A stretch of 64,000 bases of DNA, taken from the NCBI RefSeq assembly GCF_014640115.1, contig NZ_BMGI01000001.1, positions 208,501 through 272,500 of the forward strand. Direction: 5' to 3'. Made by a program: the position numbers and the translations under genes. The notes beneath the pieces were generated by a model. The model ran no database searches. It was not told the DNA's origin and worked only from the letters and a program-made list of their open reading frames with translations. Shown here in pieces: positions 14,648 through 23,376 of this stretch. The DNA comes from Sinisalibacter lacisalsi. GTDB lineage: Bacteria > Pseudomonadota > Alphaproteobacteria > Rhodobacterales > Rhodobacteraceae. The first letter of the stretch is position 1. Each line of letters opens with the position of its first letter.

Positions 14648-15517
14648 ATGGAGAAGCCATTGGCGTACAGCGAACCGCAGGGGAGGATTGAGACGTTTGA
14701 TCCTCCGTTGGAACCCGCGGCCAGCGCGATCGGCGGGCACCGGCGAAGTTTCGCCACCTCGCGGGTTATCCTTGCCCTCCTTCTGCGGGAAATGACCTCG
14801 AAATACGGCAGATCGCCGGGCGGTTACCTCTGGGCGATCATCGAACCTCTCGGGATGATCCTGATGCTGTCGGTCGGTTTCTCGCTGCTGATGCGGGCCC
14901 CGTCGCTCGGGAGCAGCTTCCTTCTGTTCTACGCCAGTGGTTACATGGTTTTTCAACAATACAAGGTGGTGGTCAGCTCCGTTGAAAACGGCATCAACTA
15001 CTCGCGCGCGCTGCTCAATTACCCGGCCGTGACCTGGCTCGACGCGCTTATCGCTCGATTCGTGCTCAACGCCTTGACCAACATTCTGAACACGATTCTG
15101 ATTCTGGGGGGCGTGCTGTATTTCGTCAAAAGCACGGGCGTTCTCGACCTATACCCGATGCTGATCGCGATGGCGCTTGCGTCACTTCTCGGTCTGAGCA
15201 TCGGGAGCCTGAACTGCCTGCTTTCCGGGTTGTTTCCGGTCTGGAAGACGGTGACAAAGATCATCAACCGCCCTTTGATGATCGCCTCCGCGGTGCTCTA
15301 CATCTTCGAGGATATGCCGATGCAGGTGGGTAATGTCTTGTGGTGGAATCCACTCACTCACCTCACCGGCCTCATGCGGCAGGGGATGTATTCAACCTAT
15401 CATCCTCAATACATTTCGATCACCTATGTGGTCTTGTTCGCCCTCGTGCCGTTGGCCGTGAGCCTGCTGTTCTTGAGGGCCTACAACAGAACGATCATCA
15501 ATCAGGACTTCGGCTGA
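14648..15517 (+). CDS. Polysaccharide export ABC transporter permease (KpsM-like)
   Basis: A 289-residue ABC-2 type permease with about six membrane segments. It is expected to pair with the divergent KpsT-like ATPase to export a polysaccharide. Conserved features include LLLREMTSKYGRSPGGYLWAI after a short cytoplasmic tail, and the C-terminal WNPLTHLTGLMRQGMY. ATG 14648 gives a conserved-looking length but has no clear ribosome site. TTG 14660, in the same frame, has GGAG at 14650-14653 with good spacing and could be the real start. The 84-base gap to the KpsE-like gene must carry promoters for both directions. Confidence 0.88.
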   Translation: MEKPLAYSEPQGRIETFDPPLEPAASAIGGHRRSFATSRVILALLLREMTSKYGRSPGGYLWAIIEPLGMILMLSVGFSLLMRAPSLGSSFLLFYASGYMVFQQYKVVVSSVENGINYSRALLNYPAVTWLDALIARFVLNALTNILNTILILGGVLYFVKSTGVLDLYPMLIAMALASLLGLSIGSLNCLLSGLFPVWKTVTKIINRPLMIASAVLYIFEDMPMQVGNVLWWNPLTHLTGLMRQGMYSTYHPQYISITYVVLFALVPLAVSLLFLRAYNRTIINQDFG

Positions 15518-15657
15518 TCGGCCAGTTTTGGCTCATGCGCCACCGGGTGCGCGATTCCGCGAAATTGGGATCACTTTTCTATTGATCGGGTGATCTCGAT
15601 CGGTTACGGGCGGCTCAGAAGTCACTCGTCCCGGCGCAATGCGCCATGGAGGTCATC

Positions 15658-15780
15658 ATGCTGACACGCAACGATCTGATCCGTGAACGTCGGACCCGTG
15701 GTGGGAATCTGCCGGGGCTGCTCGTGGTCTATTCCGTTCTGGTCGGCACCATGGCCGGAACCGCTCTGGCGATCCTCTGA
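15658..15780 (+). CDS. Small single-span membrane peptide, 40 residues
   Basis: A short frame MLTRNDLIRERR... ending ...TMAGTALAIL, with a basic N-terminal third and one hydrophobic helix over the last ~20 residues. A GGAGG ribosome site (15647-15651) is well spaced before ATG 15658, and a strong hairpin terminator follows 24 bases after the stop, so it looks like a complete small gene. I do not recognise a family. It stands alone between the kpsM-like gene and the convergent transporter ATPase. Confidence 0.5.
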   Translation: MLTRNDLIRERRTRGGNLPGLLVVYSVLVGTMAGTALAIL

Positions 15781-15803
15781 CCTGAACGACAAACCTGCGC
15801 CGA

Positions 15804-15828
15804 CCGGGTGCGCAGGGAGCGCACCCGG
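15804..15828. terminator. Hairpin terminator between convergent genes
   Basis: A perfect 10-bp stem (CCGGGTGCGC with GCGCACCCGG) closes a five-base loop and is followed by GTTTG on the + strand. It lies between the small membrane peptide gene and the convergent ABC ATPase stop at 15839, so it probably serves both directions. The U-tract is short. Confidence 0.6.
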
Positions 15829-15838
15829 GTTTGCGTCG

Positions 15839-17497
15839 TCAAACGTCCGCGCTTTCTCCGACATTGTCGACCCCGCGCTCCTCGAGGAGCGTGGTGAGCC
15901 AGTTCGGGTCCATTTCCGGCACCGATGAGAGCAGGAGATCGGTGTAGGGGTGGTGCGGGGGCGTGAACATCTCGTCCTTCGGCCCCTGCTCCACGACCTT
16001 GCCGTTCTGCATCACCACCACCTCGTCGGCGATCGAACGTACGGTGGCGAGATCGTGGGTGATGAACATGTAGGCCAGCCCGAGCTCTTGCTGGAGCCGG
16101 TCGAGCAGTCTCAGGATTCCTTCCGCCACGAGTTGGTCGAGCGCGCTCGTCACCTCATCGCAGATGATGAAATCCGGTTCCGCCGCCAGCGCGCGGGCAA
16201 TACCGACCCGCTGTTTCTGCCCGCCCGAAAGCTCCGGCGGGTAACGGTTGTAGTATTGCGAGGGTTCGAGCTCGATCAGGTCGAGCAACTCGTCCACCCG
16301 CTGCTTCAGCGCGGAGCCTTTCAGCCCCGAGTAAAATCGGGCCGGTCGTCCGATGATCTCGTGAATCTGGACTTTCGGGTTCAGTGCCGTGTCCGCCATC
16401 TGGTAGATCATCTGGGCCTGGCGAAGCTGGTCTCGCGTGCGCTTGTGATAGTCGGGCGGAAGTGGCTCGCCCCTGAACAGGATCTCGCCCTTGGAGGGCG
16501 GAAGCAGCCCGGTGATGCAACGCGCGACGGTCGACTTACCCGAGCCCGATTCCCCCACGACGGCCACGGTCATTCCCGGGTAGATGTCGAACGAGACGTC
16601 ATCGAGAACCTTCGCGCTACCGGTATAGGAGGCGTCGATGTTCTTCACCGAGATGATCGGCTCGGTACCATCGGTCGGCCGCGATTTCTGTTCTCTCTTG
16701 AAACTGCGCACCGCCCAGAGGCTCTTGGTGTATTCCTCCTTCGGGTTCTCCAGCATCTCCTCGGTCGACGCCTGCTCCACCTCTTCGCCCTTCAGCAGAA
16801 CCTTGATGGTATCGGCCATCTGGGCGACCACCGCGAGATCGTGGGTGATGTAGATCGCGGCGGTGTTGAACTGGTCGACGATGTCGCGAATCGCGGCGAG
16901 CACCTCGATCTGCGTGGTCACGTCGAGCGCCGTGGTCGGCTCGTCGAAGATGATGAGGTCGGGCCGGCACGACATCGCCATCGCCGTCATCGCCCGCTGA
17001 AGCTGCCCGCCCGAAACCTGGTGCGGATAGCGAAAGCCGATCTCTTCGGGGTTGGGAAGGCGCAACTGCTCATAGAGCTTCATCGCGTCTTCCTGCGCTT
17101 CGAGCCGCTTCTGGATCCGGTATTGCACCGGCGCCTCGGTGTGCTGATCGATGATCTTGTGCGCCGGGTTGAACGACGCGGCAGCGGATTGCGCCACATA
17201 GGCGATGCGCGATCCGCGTAACGCGCGTTTCTCTGCCTCCGACGCGGTGGTCAGTTCCATCCCGTCGAACTCGATCGTGCCGCCCGAGATCCGTGTGCCA
17301 TCACGGGCATAGCCCATGGCGGCCGCGCCGATCGTCGATTTGCCGGCACCCGACTCGCCGATCAGGCCGAGCACCTCACCGCGGTGGAGCGTGAGGTCGA
17401 CACCCTTGATGATATCGACCCATTGCTCGTCGGAGTACCCCTGGATCTGCAGATCCTCGATCTCGAGCAGGATGTCCTTTTTCGAAAACTTGCTCAT
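15839..17497 (-). CDS. Peptide/solute ABC transporter, fused double ATP-binding protein (DppD-DppF type)
   Basis: A 552-residue protein with two complete ATPase modules, a fusion of the usually separate DppD and DppF subunits. Module 1 has Walker A GESGAGKS at 47-54, signature VSGGQ near 161 and Walker B LIIFDEP near 181. Module 2 has Walker A GESGSGKS at 315-322, followed by LSGGQKQR and FIICDE. It energises the two permeases encoded just upstream. ATG 17497 begins one base after the permease stop and has AAGGAG upstream. Substrate is unknown; peptide or another organic solute is inferred from the family. Confidence 0.93.
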   Translation of the reverse strand: MSKFSKKDILLEIEDLQIQGYSDEQWVDIIKGVDLTLHRGEVLGLIGESGAGKSTIGAAAMGYARDGTRISGGTIEFDGMELTTASEAEKRALRGSRIAYVAQSAAASFNPAHKIIDQHTEAPVQYRIQKRLEAQEDAMKLYEQLRLPNPEEIGFRYPHQVSGGQLQRAMTAMAMSCRPDLIIFDEPTTALDVTTQIEVLAAIRDIVDQFNTAAIYITHDLAVVAQMADTIKVLLKGEEVEQASTEEMLENPKEEYTKSLWAVRSFKREQKSRPTDGTEPIISVKNIDASYTGSAKVLDDVSFDIYPGMTVAVVGESGSGKSTVARCITGLLPPSKGEILFRGEPLPPDYHKRTRDQLRQAQMIYQMADTALNPKVQIHEIIGRPARFYSGLKGSALKQRVDELLDLIELEPSQYYNRYPPELSGGQKQRVGIARALAAEPDFIICDEVTSALDQLVAEGILRLLDRLQQELGLAYMFITHDLATVRSIADEVVVMQNGKVVEQGPKDEMFTPPHHPYTDLLLSSVPEMDPNWLTTLLEERGVDNVGESADV

Positions 17498-17498
17498 C

Positions 17499-18563
17499 TT
17501 ATTGCTCCTTCAGACCGGAAGACCGGAACAGCATCCAATCGACCACGAAGTTCACCGAGACCGTCAGCAGCGCAATCGCGGCGGCCGGGATCAGCGGTGT
17601 GATATCGCCGAACGAAATCAGCGTTGCATTTTCGCGCACCATGGAACCCCAATCCGCCGTCGGCGGCTGGATGCCAAGGCCGAGGAAGCTGAGACCGGCG
17701 ATCAGCAGGAACACGAAGCAGAACTCCAGCCCGAATTCCGCGATCAATGGTGCGGTCGAGTTGGGCAGGATCTCGCGGCGGATCAGGTACCAGTCACCCT
17801 CGCCGCGCAGCTTGGCGGCCTCGATGTAATCCATCACCACGATGTTGCCCGCCACCGCGCGCGTCAGGCGGAAGACCCGGGGCGCATAGATGATGGCCAC
17901 GACGATCACGATCACCCAGATTTTCGGCCCGAGGATCGAGAGCATCAGCAGGGCGAAGATCAGCGACGGAATCGACATGATGACATCGGCGAACCTGCCC
18001 ATCACCTGGTCGAACCATCCGCCCTTCACCGCGGCCAGAAGCCCGGCGAGCGCACCCATGATGAAAGCCAGAATGGTGGCGACCAGGGCGATGCCAACGG
18101 TGTTGCGCGCACCGTAGATGAGGCGACTGAAGACGTCGCGCCCCAACTGGTCGGCACCGAGCAGCATGTCTCTGTCCGCCGGAGCGAAGGCTGAAGTAAT
18201 CACTTCCGCTTCGCCATAGGGCGCGATCCAGGGCGCGAAGATCCCGGCGATCGCGTAGGTGAAGACCACGAACATCCCGAACGAAGCCGTAAGCGGCGCG
18301 GTGCGCAACTCCTTGGCCAGGTCGGGCTTCGCAATCTGGATCAGGAATTCCCTGAACGCGTAGGACACCCCGGCCGCGAGAGCGAGCATGCCCGCCGCGA
18401 TCGTAACATTCCTGAGGGCCGGCACGCCGCCGATGATCCCGAGCACGAAGGAGATCAGGGTCAGCGAGAAGACCATCATGAACACCTTGCGATAATTGAA
18501 GTAGGCCGCAAGGCAGGAGGCGCAGATCAGGGCCGCGTAGTAGCCAATGACGAAAACACTCAT
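17499..18563 (-). CDS. ABC transporter permease (DppC/OppC family) with extended N-terminus
   Basis: A 354-residue inner-membrane permease. The EAA loop is seen as EAAKLRGEGDWYLIRREILPN, and the family hallmark LGADQLGRDVFSRLIYGAR precedes the core. Compared with ordinary DppC (about 290-300 residues, one membrane segment before the periplasmic part) it has roughly 80 extra N-terminal residues that look like three additional hydrophobic segments. It is ten bases downstream of the DppB-like permease and one base from the fused ATPase, so the three are surely one operon. Confidence 0.92.
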   Translation of the reverse strand: MSVFVIGYYAALICASCLAAYFNYRKVFMMVFSLTLISFVLGIIGGVPALRNVTIAAGMLALAAGVSYAFREFLIQIAKPDLAKELRTAPLTASFGMFVVFTYAIAGIFAPWIAPYGEAEVITSAFAPADRDMLLGADQLGRDVFSRLIYGARNTVGIALVATILAFIMGALAGLLAAVKGGWFDQVMGRFADVIMSIPSLIFALLMLSILGPKIWVIVIVVAIIYAPRVFRLTRAVAGNIVVMDYIEAAKLRGEGDWYLIRREILPNSTAPLIAEFGLEFCFVFLLIAGLSFLGLGIQPPTADWGSMVRENATLISFGDITPLIPAAAIALLTVSVNFVVDWMLFRSSGLKEQ

Positions 18564-18573
18564 GTCGCCCCCC

Positions 18574-19530
18574 TTATTTCGGATGCCGCAGACGCGGGTT
18601 GGTCAGAATGGCCCCCACATCAGCTGCGAGATTGAGCAGGATGAAAGTGGCCGCGAAGATCAGGCTGCAGGCCTGAACGACCGGGAAATCGCGTTTGGAC
18701 ACAGCATCAACGAGCGCCTGCCCGATCCCGGGATAAACGAACACCACCTCGACCAGCACGACGCCGGTGATCAGGTAGGCGAGGTTCAGCGCCACCACGT
18801 TGATGATCGGCGCCCAGGCGTTGGGGAGCGCGTGCCGCACGATCACCTTCCACGGTGGAACACCCTTGAGCCGGGCCATCTCGATATAGGGAGAGGAAAG
18901 CAGGGCGATGATCGCCGCCCGTGTCATCCGCATCATGTGTGCGGTCACCACGAGCACGAGGGTAAGCGCGGGCAGGAATGTGCGGTAAAGCAGTTCGCCC
19001 AGATCCATGCCGCTCGACAGGTTCGCGATTGCCGGGAACATGTTGGCCTTAACCGCCAGGAAGAGGATCAGGATGTAGCCGAGGAAGAATTCCGGGCTCG
19101 AGATCGAGGTCAGCGTGAGAACGTTGGCCACCCGGTCGAAGATCGTGTTGCGCAGCAGCGCCACGATGATCCCGAGGATGATGGCAACGGGCACCGCGAT
19201 CACGGCAGCATAGGCAGCGAGGAACAGCGTATTCACGAAGCGCGTTCCGATCACGTCCATCACCGGATCACCGGATGTGGCCGATATGCCGAAATCACCC
19301 TGCACCGCACCGCCGAGCCACTGGAGATAGCGGACCACCGCAGGCTGGTTGAGGCCGAGCTGTTCGCGCAGCCGTGCCACGGTTTCGGGCGTAGCCCCTT
19401 GGCCAAGTATCTGCTCGGCAACGTCGCCGGGCAGCATTTCGACCGCGAAAAAGATCAGGATCGACACCACCAACAGTGTCAGCAGGCCATAACCAAGCCG
19501 CTTAAGAACGAGCCGTAACAGATCGCCCAT
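18574..19530 (-). CDS. ABC transporter permease (DppB/OppB family)
   Basis: A 318-residue permease with the usual six membrane segments. The N-terminal LKRLGYGLLTLLVVSILIFF and the LGLNQPAVVRYLQWLGG stretch are typical of DppB. The EAA-like loop is IEMARLKGVPPWKVIVRHALPN. GGGGGAGAG lies just upstream of ATG 19530. It heads the permease-permease-ATPase part of the operon, separated from the binding-protein gene by 144 bases that contain a hairpin. Confidence 0.93.
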   Translation of the reverse strand: MGDLLRLVLKRLGYGLLTLLVVSILIFFAVEMLPGDVAEQILGQGATPETVARLREQLGLNQPAVVRYLQWLGGAVQGDFGISATSGDPVMDVIGTRFVNTLFLAAYAAVIAVPVAIILGIIVALLRNTIFDRVANVLTLTSISSPEFFLGYILILFLAVKANMFPAIANLSSGMDLGELLYRTFLPALTLVLVVTAHMMRMTRAAIIALLSSPYIEMARLKGVPPWKVIVRHALPNAWAPIINVVALNLAYLITGVVLVEVVFVYPGIGQALVDAVSKRDFPVVQACSLIFAATFILLNLAADVGAILTNPRLRHPK

Positions 19531-19632
19531 TTATCTCTCCCCCTGTGTGCCCACCCGTTTTGGACGGTGTTTTTTGCCATCGCTCCCGTTTTGCCAGTCA
19601 TGTCGAGCCGGTCTTCGGGGGCGAAGGAGAAT

Positions 19633-19658
19633 GGCCCGGCGCATCGCTGCGCCGGGCC
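19633..19658 (-). terminator. Intercistronic hairpin after the binding-protein gene
   Basis: A perfect 11-bp stem (GGCCCGGCGCA with TGCGCCGGGCC) and four-base loop lie 17 bases past the binding-protein stop and before the first permease. No T-run follows on the - strand, so it probably stabilises the upstream message or partly terminates it. That would allow more binding protein than membrane subunits, a common arrangement in ABC operons. Confidence 0.6.
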
Positions 19659-19674
19659 TTTGGACTTCAGCAGA

Positions 19675-21282
19675 TCAGCCGGTGAACCACCAGCGGCTCG
19701 CCGCGCGGCCACCGTCGCTTTCCCAGCTCGCCGCCAACTCGTCGGGCGTGCCGACATTGCCGCGCGCGCCGTAGACGAAGTTGTTGAAGAACGGGATGAT
19801 GGTGCCGCCGTCGTTACGGGCGAGCAGCGCCATTTCGCGATACATCTCCGCACGCAGGCTGTCGTCGAGTTCCGCCTTGGCCTGAAGCAGGAGTTCGTTG
19901 AACCGGTCATTGACCCAGCGGCTCTCGTTCCAGGCTGCGCCTTCCTTGTAGGCCAGCGTATACATCACGTCCGGCGTCGGGCGTGCGCCCCAGGACACCA
20001 GCGTGAACGGCTTCTTGAGCCACACGTCGGAATAGTAGCCGTCGTTCGGCTCCCGCACGACGTTGACGTTGATGCCTGCGGCCTTGGCGTGCTCGGAATA
20101 GAGAACCGCCATGTCGACCGCGCCGGCGCTGACGCTGTCGGCCGTCGAGAGGTTCACCGTGATGCCCTCGGCACCGGCTTTCTTGATCAGCGCACGAGCC
20201 TGATCGGGATCGTATTCGCGCTGCGGGATATCGTCGGGCCAGTAGGGCTGGGCCGGCGAATGGTGGAAGTCGTTGCCCTTGGTGCCGGCGCCGAACAGGA
20301 TCTTCTCGATGATCTCGTCGCGGTTGATCGCCAGCTTCATCGCGTTGCGCACGTCGACGTTGTCGAACGGCGCGGTGTCGCAGAACATCGGCATGGTGAT
20401 GGCACCGGCCGAGGGAACGTTGAACACCTGGATGTTCGGGTCACGCTCGAGGAGCGCCATCGTCTTGACGTCAACCTGCGAAACCGCATCGACATCGCCC
20501 GTGACGAGCGCGGTCTGGCGCGCGTTCGGGTCGTTGAGCACGATGATGTCGACGTTGTCGAACCATGCGCCTTCGCCGTGCCAGCCATCGTGGCGGGTGA
20601 GCGAGAACTGAACGCCAAATTCGCCCGAGTCGATCTTGTAGGGCCCCGAGCCGTCGCCCGAGCGCCAGTCGATCGTGCCGTCGTCGTTCGCCGGGCAGAT
20701 CGCGAAGTGATAGTCGGTCATCAGCCAGGGCAGGTCGGCGTTGCCGCCGGTGAGCTTGAACGTCACGGTGTGTTCGCCGTCCGCCACGATATCTTCGACA
20801 TCCGCAAGCAGCGCCTTGGCGGCCGAGGTAGTATCGTCGCCGCGGTGGTGGTTGAACGATGCAACAACGTCATTCGCCGTGACCGGGCGGCCGCTGTGGA
20901 AGCTGGCGTTCGGGTTCAGGGTGAAGGTCCATTCGGAAGCGGTTTCGTTGGCTTCCCATGCATCGGCCAGGTCCGGCCCAAGCGAGCCGTCGCCGTTGAT
21001 CATCGTCATGTATGACCGGTGCGTATGGCCAAGGAAGATCATCGTCCGGGTCACGTAGGTGCCGGGATCGTGCGTGTCGCCGGTGTTGCCGTCATGGATA
21101 CCCCAACGGAACGTGCCGCCGCGCTGCGGCGCCGCCGCCGCGCTCTTGGTCCACAGGCTGGTGGCGCCAGCCGTGGCGAGGCCCGCGGCTGCAGAGTAGT
21201 TCATGAAATCCCGGCGCGAGATACGGCCCTTGCGGGCTCCTTCGGCGATCCGGTTGATGAGGTCTTGGTCTTTCCTAGACAT
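19675..21282 (-). CDS. ABC transporter substrate-binding protein, family 5, Tat-exported
   Basis: A 535-residue periplasmic solute-binding protein. The N-terminus carries a twin-arginine signal: SRRDFM at residues 22-27, a hydrophobic run (AAAGLATAGATSLW) and an AAAA cleavage region near 50. The body has the family 5 pattern, including SLGPDLADAWE, FHSGRPVTANDV and INRDEII. Such proteins bind peptides, opines or other solutes, and the ligand cannot be told here. AGGGAG precedes ATG 21282. It is the first gene of the transporter operon and follows a 447-base region rich in inverted repeats. Confidence 0.92.
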   Translation of the reverse strand: MSRKDQDLINRIAEGARKGRISRRDFMNYSAAAGLATAGATSLWTKSAAAAPQRGGTFRWGIHDGNTGDTHDPGTYVTRTMIFLGHTHRSYMTMINGDGSLGPDLADAWEANETASEWTFTLNPNASFHSGRPVTANDVVASFNHHRGDDTTSAAKALLADVEDIVADGEHTVTFKLTGGNADLPWLMTDYHFAICPANDDGTIDWRSGDGSGPYKIDSGEFGVQFSLTRHDGWHGEGAWFDNVDIIVLNDPNARQTALVTGDVDAVSQVDVKTMALLERDPNIQVFNVPSAGAITMPMFCDTAPFDNVDVRNAMKLAINRDEIIEKILFGAGTKGNDFHHSPAQPYWPDDIPQREYDPDQARALIKKAGAEGITVNLSTADSVSAGAVDMAVLYSEHAKAAGINVNVVREPNDGYYSDVWLKKPFTLVSWGARPTPDVMYTLAYKEGAAWNESRWVNDRFNELLLQAKAELDDSLRAEMYREMALLARNDGGTIIPFFNNFVYGARGNVGTPDELAASWESDGGRAASRWWFTG

Positions 21283-21729
21283 GACATCTCCCTAGTTGGT
21301 TATGGTGCAAACTCGTTGGTCCGCGCCTTTTATGATCCCTCCCGGACGGCATGTGCGGAAGGGCCAAAAACGACATGTAGCAATCAAAACACGAAAAGCG
21401 CCTTTGCATCCACCCCAAAAACACGCGTTTTTTTGGATAAGCCGGTGACGAAGGATGTCGTTTTTTGACAAATCACAGAGTTTCCAGCCTGTGCCCAGCA
21501 AGCCACCGGCAGCCCTTACGTTGCGGAAACCGATAGCGCAAACAGGTCTTCTCCAAAGATTTCCCACCCGGTTACGCCCCAAGGTTGATTTTTCGATGAT
21601 AGCACAAAACCCGAATCCGCAATCGGAATTTGTGATGCAGGCGCGGCGGCCTCGAGCGGCTGCGGCGCAAGGAAAAGCCCCGGACGCGGTGCGGAGAAAC
21701 TGGGAGGGTGTTGAGGTGAATTCCCGAAG
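21283..21729. other. Gene-free intergenic region with nested inverted repeats
   Basis: No convincing coding frame occurs here; the frames present run into the tRNA or lack ribosome sites. The stretch is clearly richer in A/T than its surroundings. AAAAACGACAT (21366-21376) is repeated in inverse at 21455-21465. Between them lies a 22-bp near-perfect palindrome (21415-21436; CCAAAAA, central ACGCGT, TTTTTGG). The promoter of the binding-protein gene must lie here, but I cannot choose a convincing -35/-10 pair. Confidence 0.6.
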
Positions 21730-21805
21730 TGGTGCCGGTGAAGGGACTCGAACCCCCGACCCACGCATTACGAATGCGTTGCTCTACCAGCTGAGCTACA
21801 CCGGC
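21730..21805 (-). tRNA. tRNA-Thr (anticodon CGT), CCA encoded
   Basis: Read on the - strand the sequence folds as a cloverleaf. The acceptor stem is GCCGGTG/CACCGGC with discriminator A and encoded CCA. The D-arm contains AGCTCAGCTGGTAGAG, the anticodon stem is ACGCA/TGCGT with loop TTCGTAA (anticodon CGT), and the T-arm contains GGTTCGAGTCC. I saw no duplicated 3' end in the window that would mark an integration site. Confidence 0.96.
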
Positions 21806-21857
21806 CCGCTTCAGGTGCGGGTGCTTTAGCACCACGAAACGGGGCTGTGTAGCCCTA

Positions 21858-23369
21858 TTATTTCGGTTTGCCCTCAACTTCGGGCGCAAATTGCGCCGGG
21901 CCGGCATCATCCGGATCGGCGTAGTCCGCGTGCGGCGGCTCGACCTCGGCTTCCGCCTCGGTCGGCGGGGTATCCGGCGCTTCGGGTGCCGGCTTGGAAA
22001 CGAGGAGCGGCAGCATCTCGGCGCCACCGTGGATTCGCGCCCCGCCCTCAGGCGGGACCTTCCAGCTCAACGTATCGAATGCCCCGCAGTTTTCGCACAC
22101 GGGCACCCAGTCAGCGTGGATCTGGTTGCACTTGTCACAAACCCATTGCGGCCCGCGCGAAGCAGTCACCGCGCGCGTCAAACACGCGCGAACGGTATCG
22201 TCGTCCCCTCCCTCGCCACGTTCTATGGCTGCCATGAGCGTGAGCGACCTTTGCGTCGGATCCGTCTCGGCCAGATCGCCCAGCGCATTGCGTGCCGCGG
22301 GGTAATCCTCGTTGGCGATGTGCAGCTCGGCCAGCAGCATCCGGGTTTCGGGGTGGTCCTTCTGATGCTTGGTCAGCGCCTTGAACCGCTTCAGCCGTTC
22401 TTCCGGTGTCTCGTCCGGCCGGATAGCCGCGAATGCGGCCGCCAGATCGGGATGCGGCTGCGCCTGCCAGGCTTTCGTCAGAACGCGGGTGGCGTATCGC
22501 GGATTGTCCCGTTCCATGTAGCTAGTCGCCGCCAGCACCGCCCCGGGGATCAGGTCGGGCGAAAGCTTGTTGGCCTCGATCGCCGCTTCGCGGGCGCGGA
22601 TCGAGTTGCCCTCGTCGAAAATGTCCTTGGCCTCCTGCAGCGCCAGAACCGCATCGCGCCGCTTGCCCACGTCTTTCGGCAAGGCACCGGTTTTCACCTT
22701 GGCGCCCAGCGTCTTGCGTGCGCCCGACCAATCGCTCTGCGTTGCCTGTAGCGCGAGCAGGATATCACCCGTTTCCACATGGCGCGGCTTCAGCGCAAAG
22801 GCCTTCTCGGCAAGCTTCATCGCGGTTTCCGTATCGCCCGCTTCCAGCTTCTGTTTCATGATGCCGCGAATACCGACGAAGCGTGTGCGCTCGTCCTGCA
22901 GCAACCGCTTGTAGACATCTTCGGCCTTCTTGCGGTCGCCCGCCATCTCGGCGGCTTGCGCGGTGATCAGGTTGGTCAGCTCCGGCCGGTGCAGGAATTT
23001 CTCTGCCCGCGCCGCCTTGGCCATCGCCGCGCGTTCCTCGCCCGAGGCGAGCGCCATCAGCCCATCGGCCAGCGCCTCGTAGCCCTTGCGCTCCCGGTTA
23101 CGGTCGAAGTAGCGCGAGATCGCGGTTTCGTCGCCGTTGAGGAAATGCACCACCGCCGTGAGCAGGCTGATGAGCTTGAGCAGCAACCAGATCGCCAGCA
23201 CGAAGAGCACGAAGACGATCGCGGCCTGCAGCGCACCAAGGTTGAACTCCTGCGCCCCGACGGCGATTCGCACGCCGCCGCCCGTCTCCATGAGCCAGCC
23301 CGCGCCCAAGGCGGCCACCGCGATAAGCGCCACGAACAGGATGATCTTGAACAGGGACCAGAGCATCAT
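21858..23369 (-). CDS. hemY: HemY-type tetratricopeptide membrane protein with C-terminal zinc ribbon
   Basis: About 503 residues. The N-terminus has two membrane segments (MLWSLFKIILFVALIAV and a second near 50-70) followed by the HemY_N region with SRYFDRNRERKGYEAL. TPR-like helices fill the middle. Near residue 410 the pair CDKC...CENC forms a rubredoxin-like zinc ribbon, seen in other alphaproteobacterial HemY proteins. Its role with haem genes is genetic; it is not protoporphyrinogen oxidase. Two adjacent ATGs (23369, 23366) follow GAGGGTG; the upstream ATG 23387 overlaps the previous gene and has no site. It is the last gene of the hemD cluster. Confidence 0.85.
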   Translation of the reverse strand: MMLWSLFKIILFVALIAVAALGAGWLMETGGGVRIAVGAQEFNLGALQAAIVFVLFVLAIWLLLKLISLLTAVVHFLNGDETAISRYFDRNRERKGYEALADGLMALASGEERAAMAKAARAEKFLHRPELTNLITAQAAEMAGDRKKAEDVYKRLLQDERTRFVGIRGIMKQKLEAGDTETAMKLAEKAFALKPRHVETGDILLALQATQSDWSGARKTLGAKVKTGALPKDVGKRRDAVLALQEAKDIFDEGNSIRAREAAIEANKLSPDLIPGAVLAATSYMERDNPRYATRVLTKAWQAQPHPDLAAAFAAIRPDETPEERLKRFKALTKHQKDHPETRMLLAELHIANEDYPAARNALGDLAETDPTQRSLTLMAAIERGEGGDDDTVRACLTRAVTASRGPQWVCDKCNQIHADWVPVCENCGAFDTLSWKVPPEGGARIHGGAEMLPLLVSKPAPEAPDTPPTEAEAEVEPPHADYADPDDAGPAQFAPEVEGKPK

Positions 23370-23376
23370 ATCACCC

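Noticed and set aside
21730..21805. tRNA-Thr as an attachment site of a genomic island carrying the ABC transporter
   Set aside because: No integrase gene and no second copy of the tRNA 3' end were seen in the window, and the transporter genes have composition like their neighbours.
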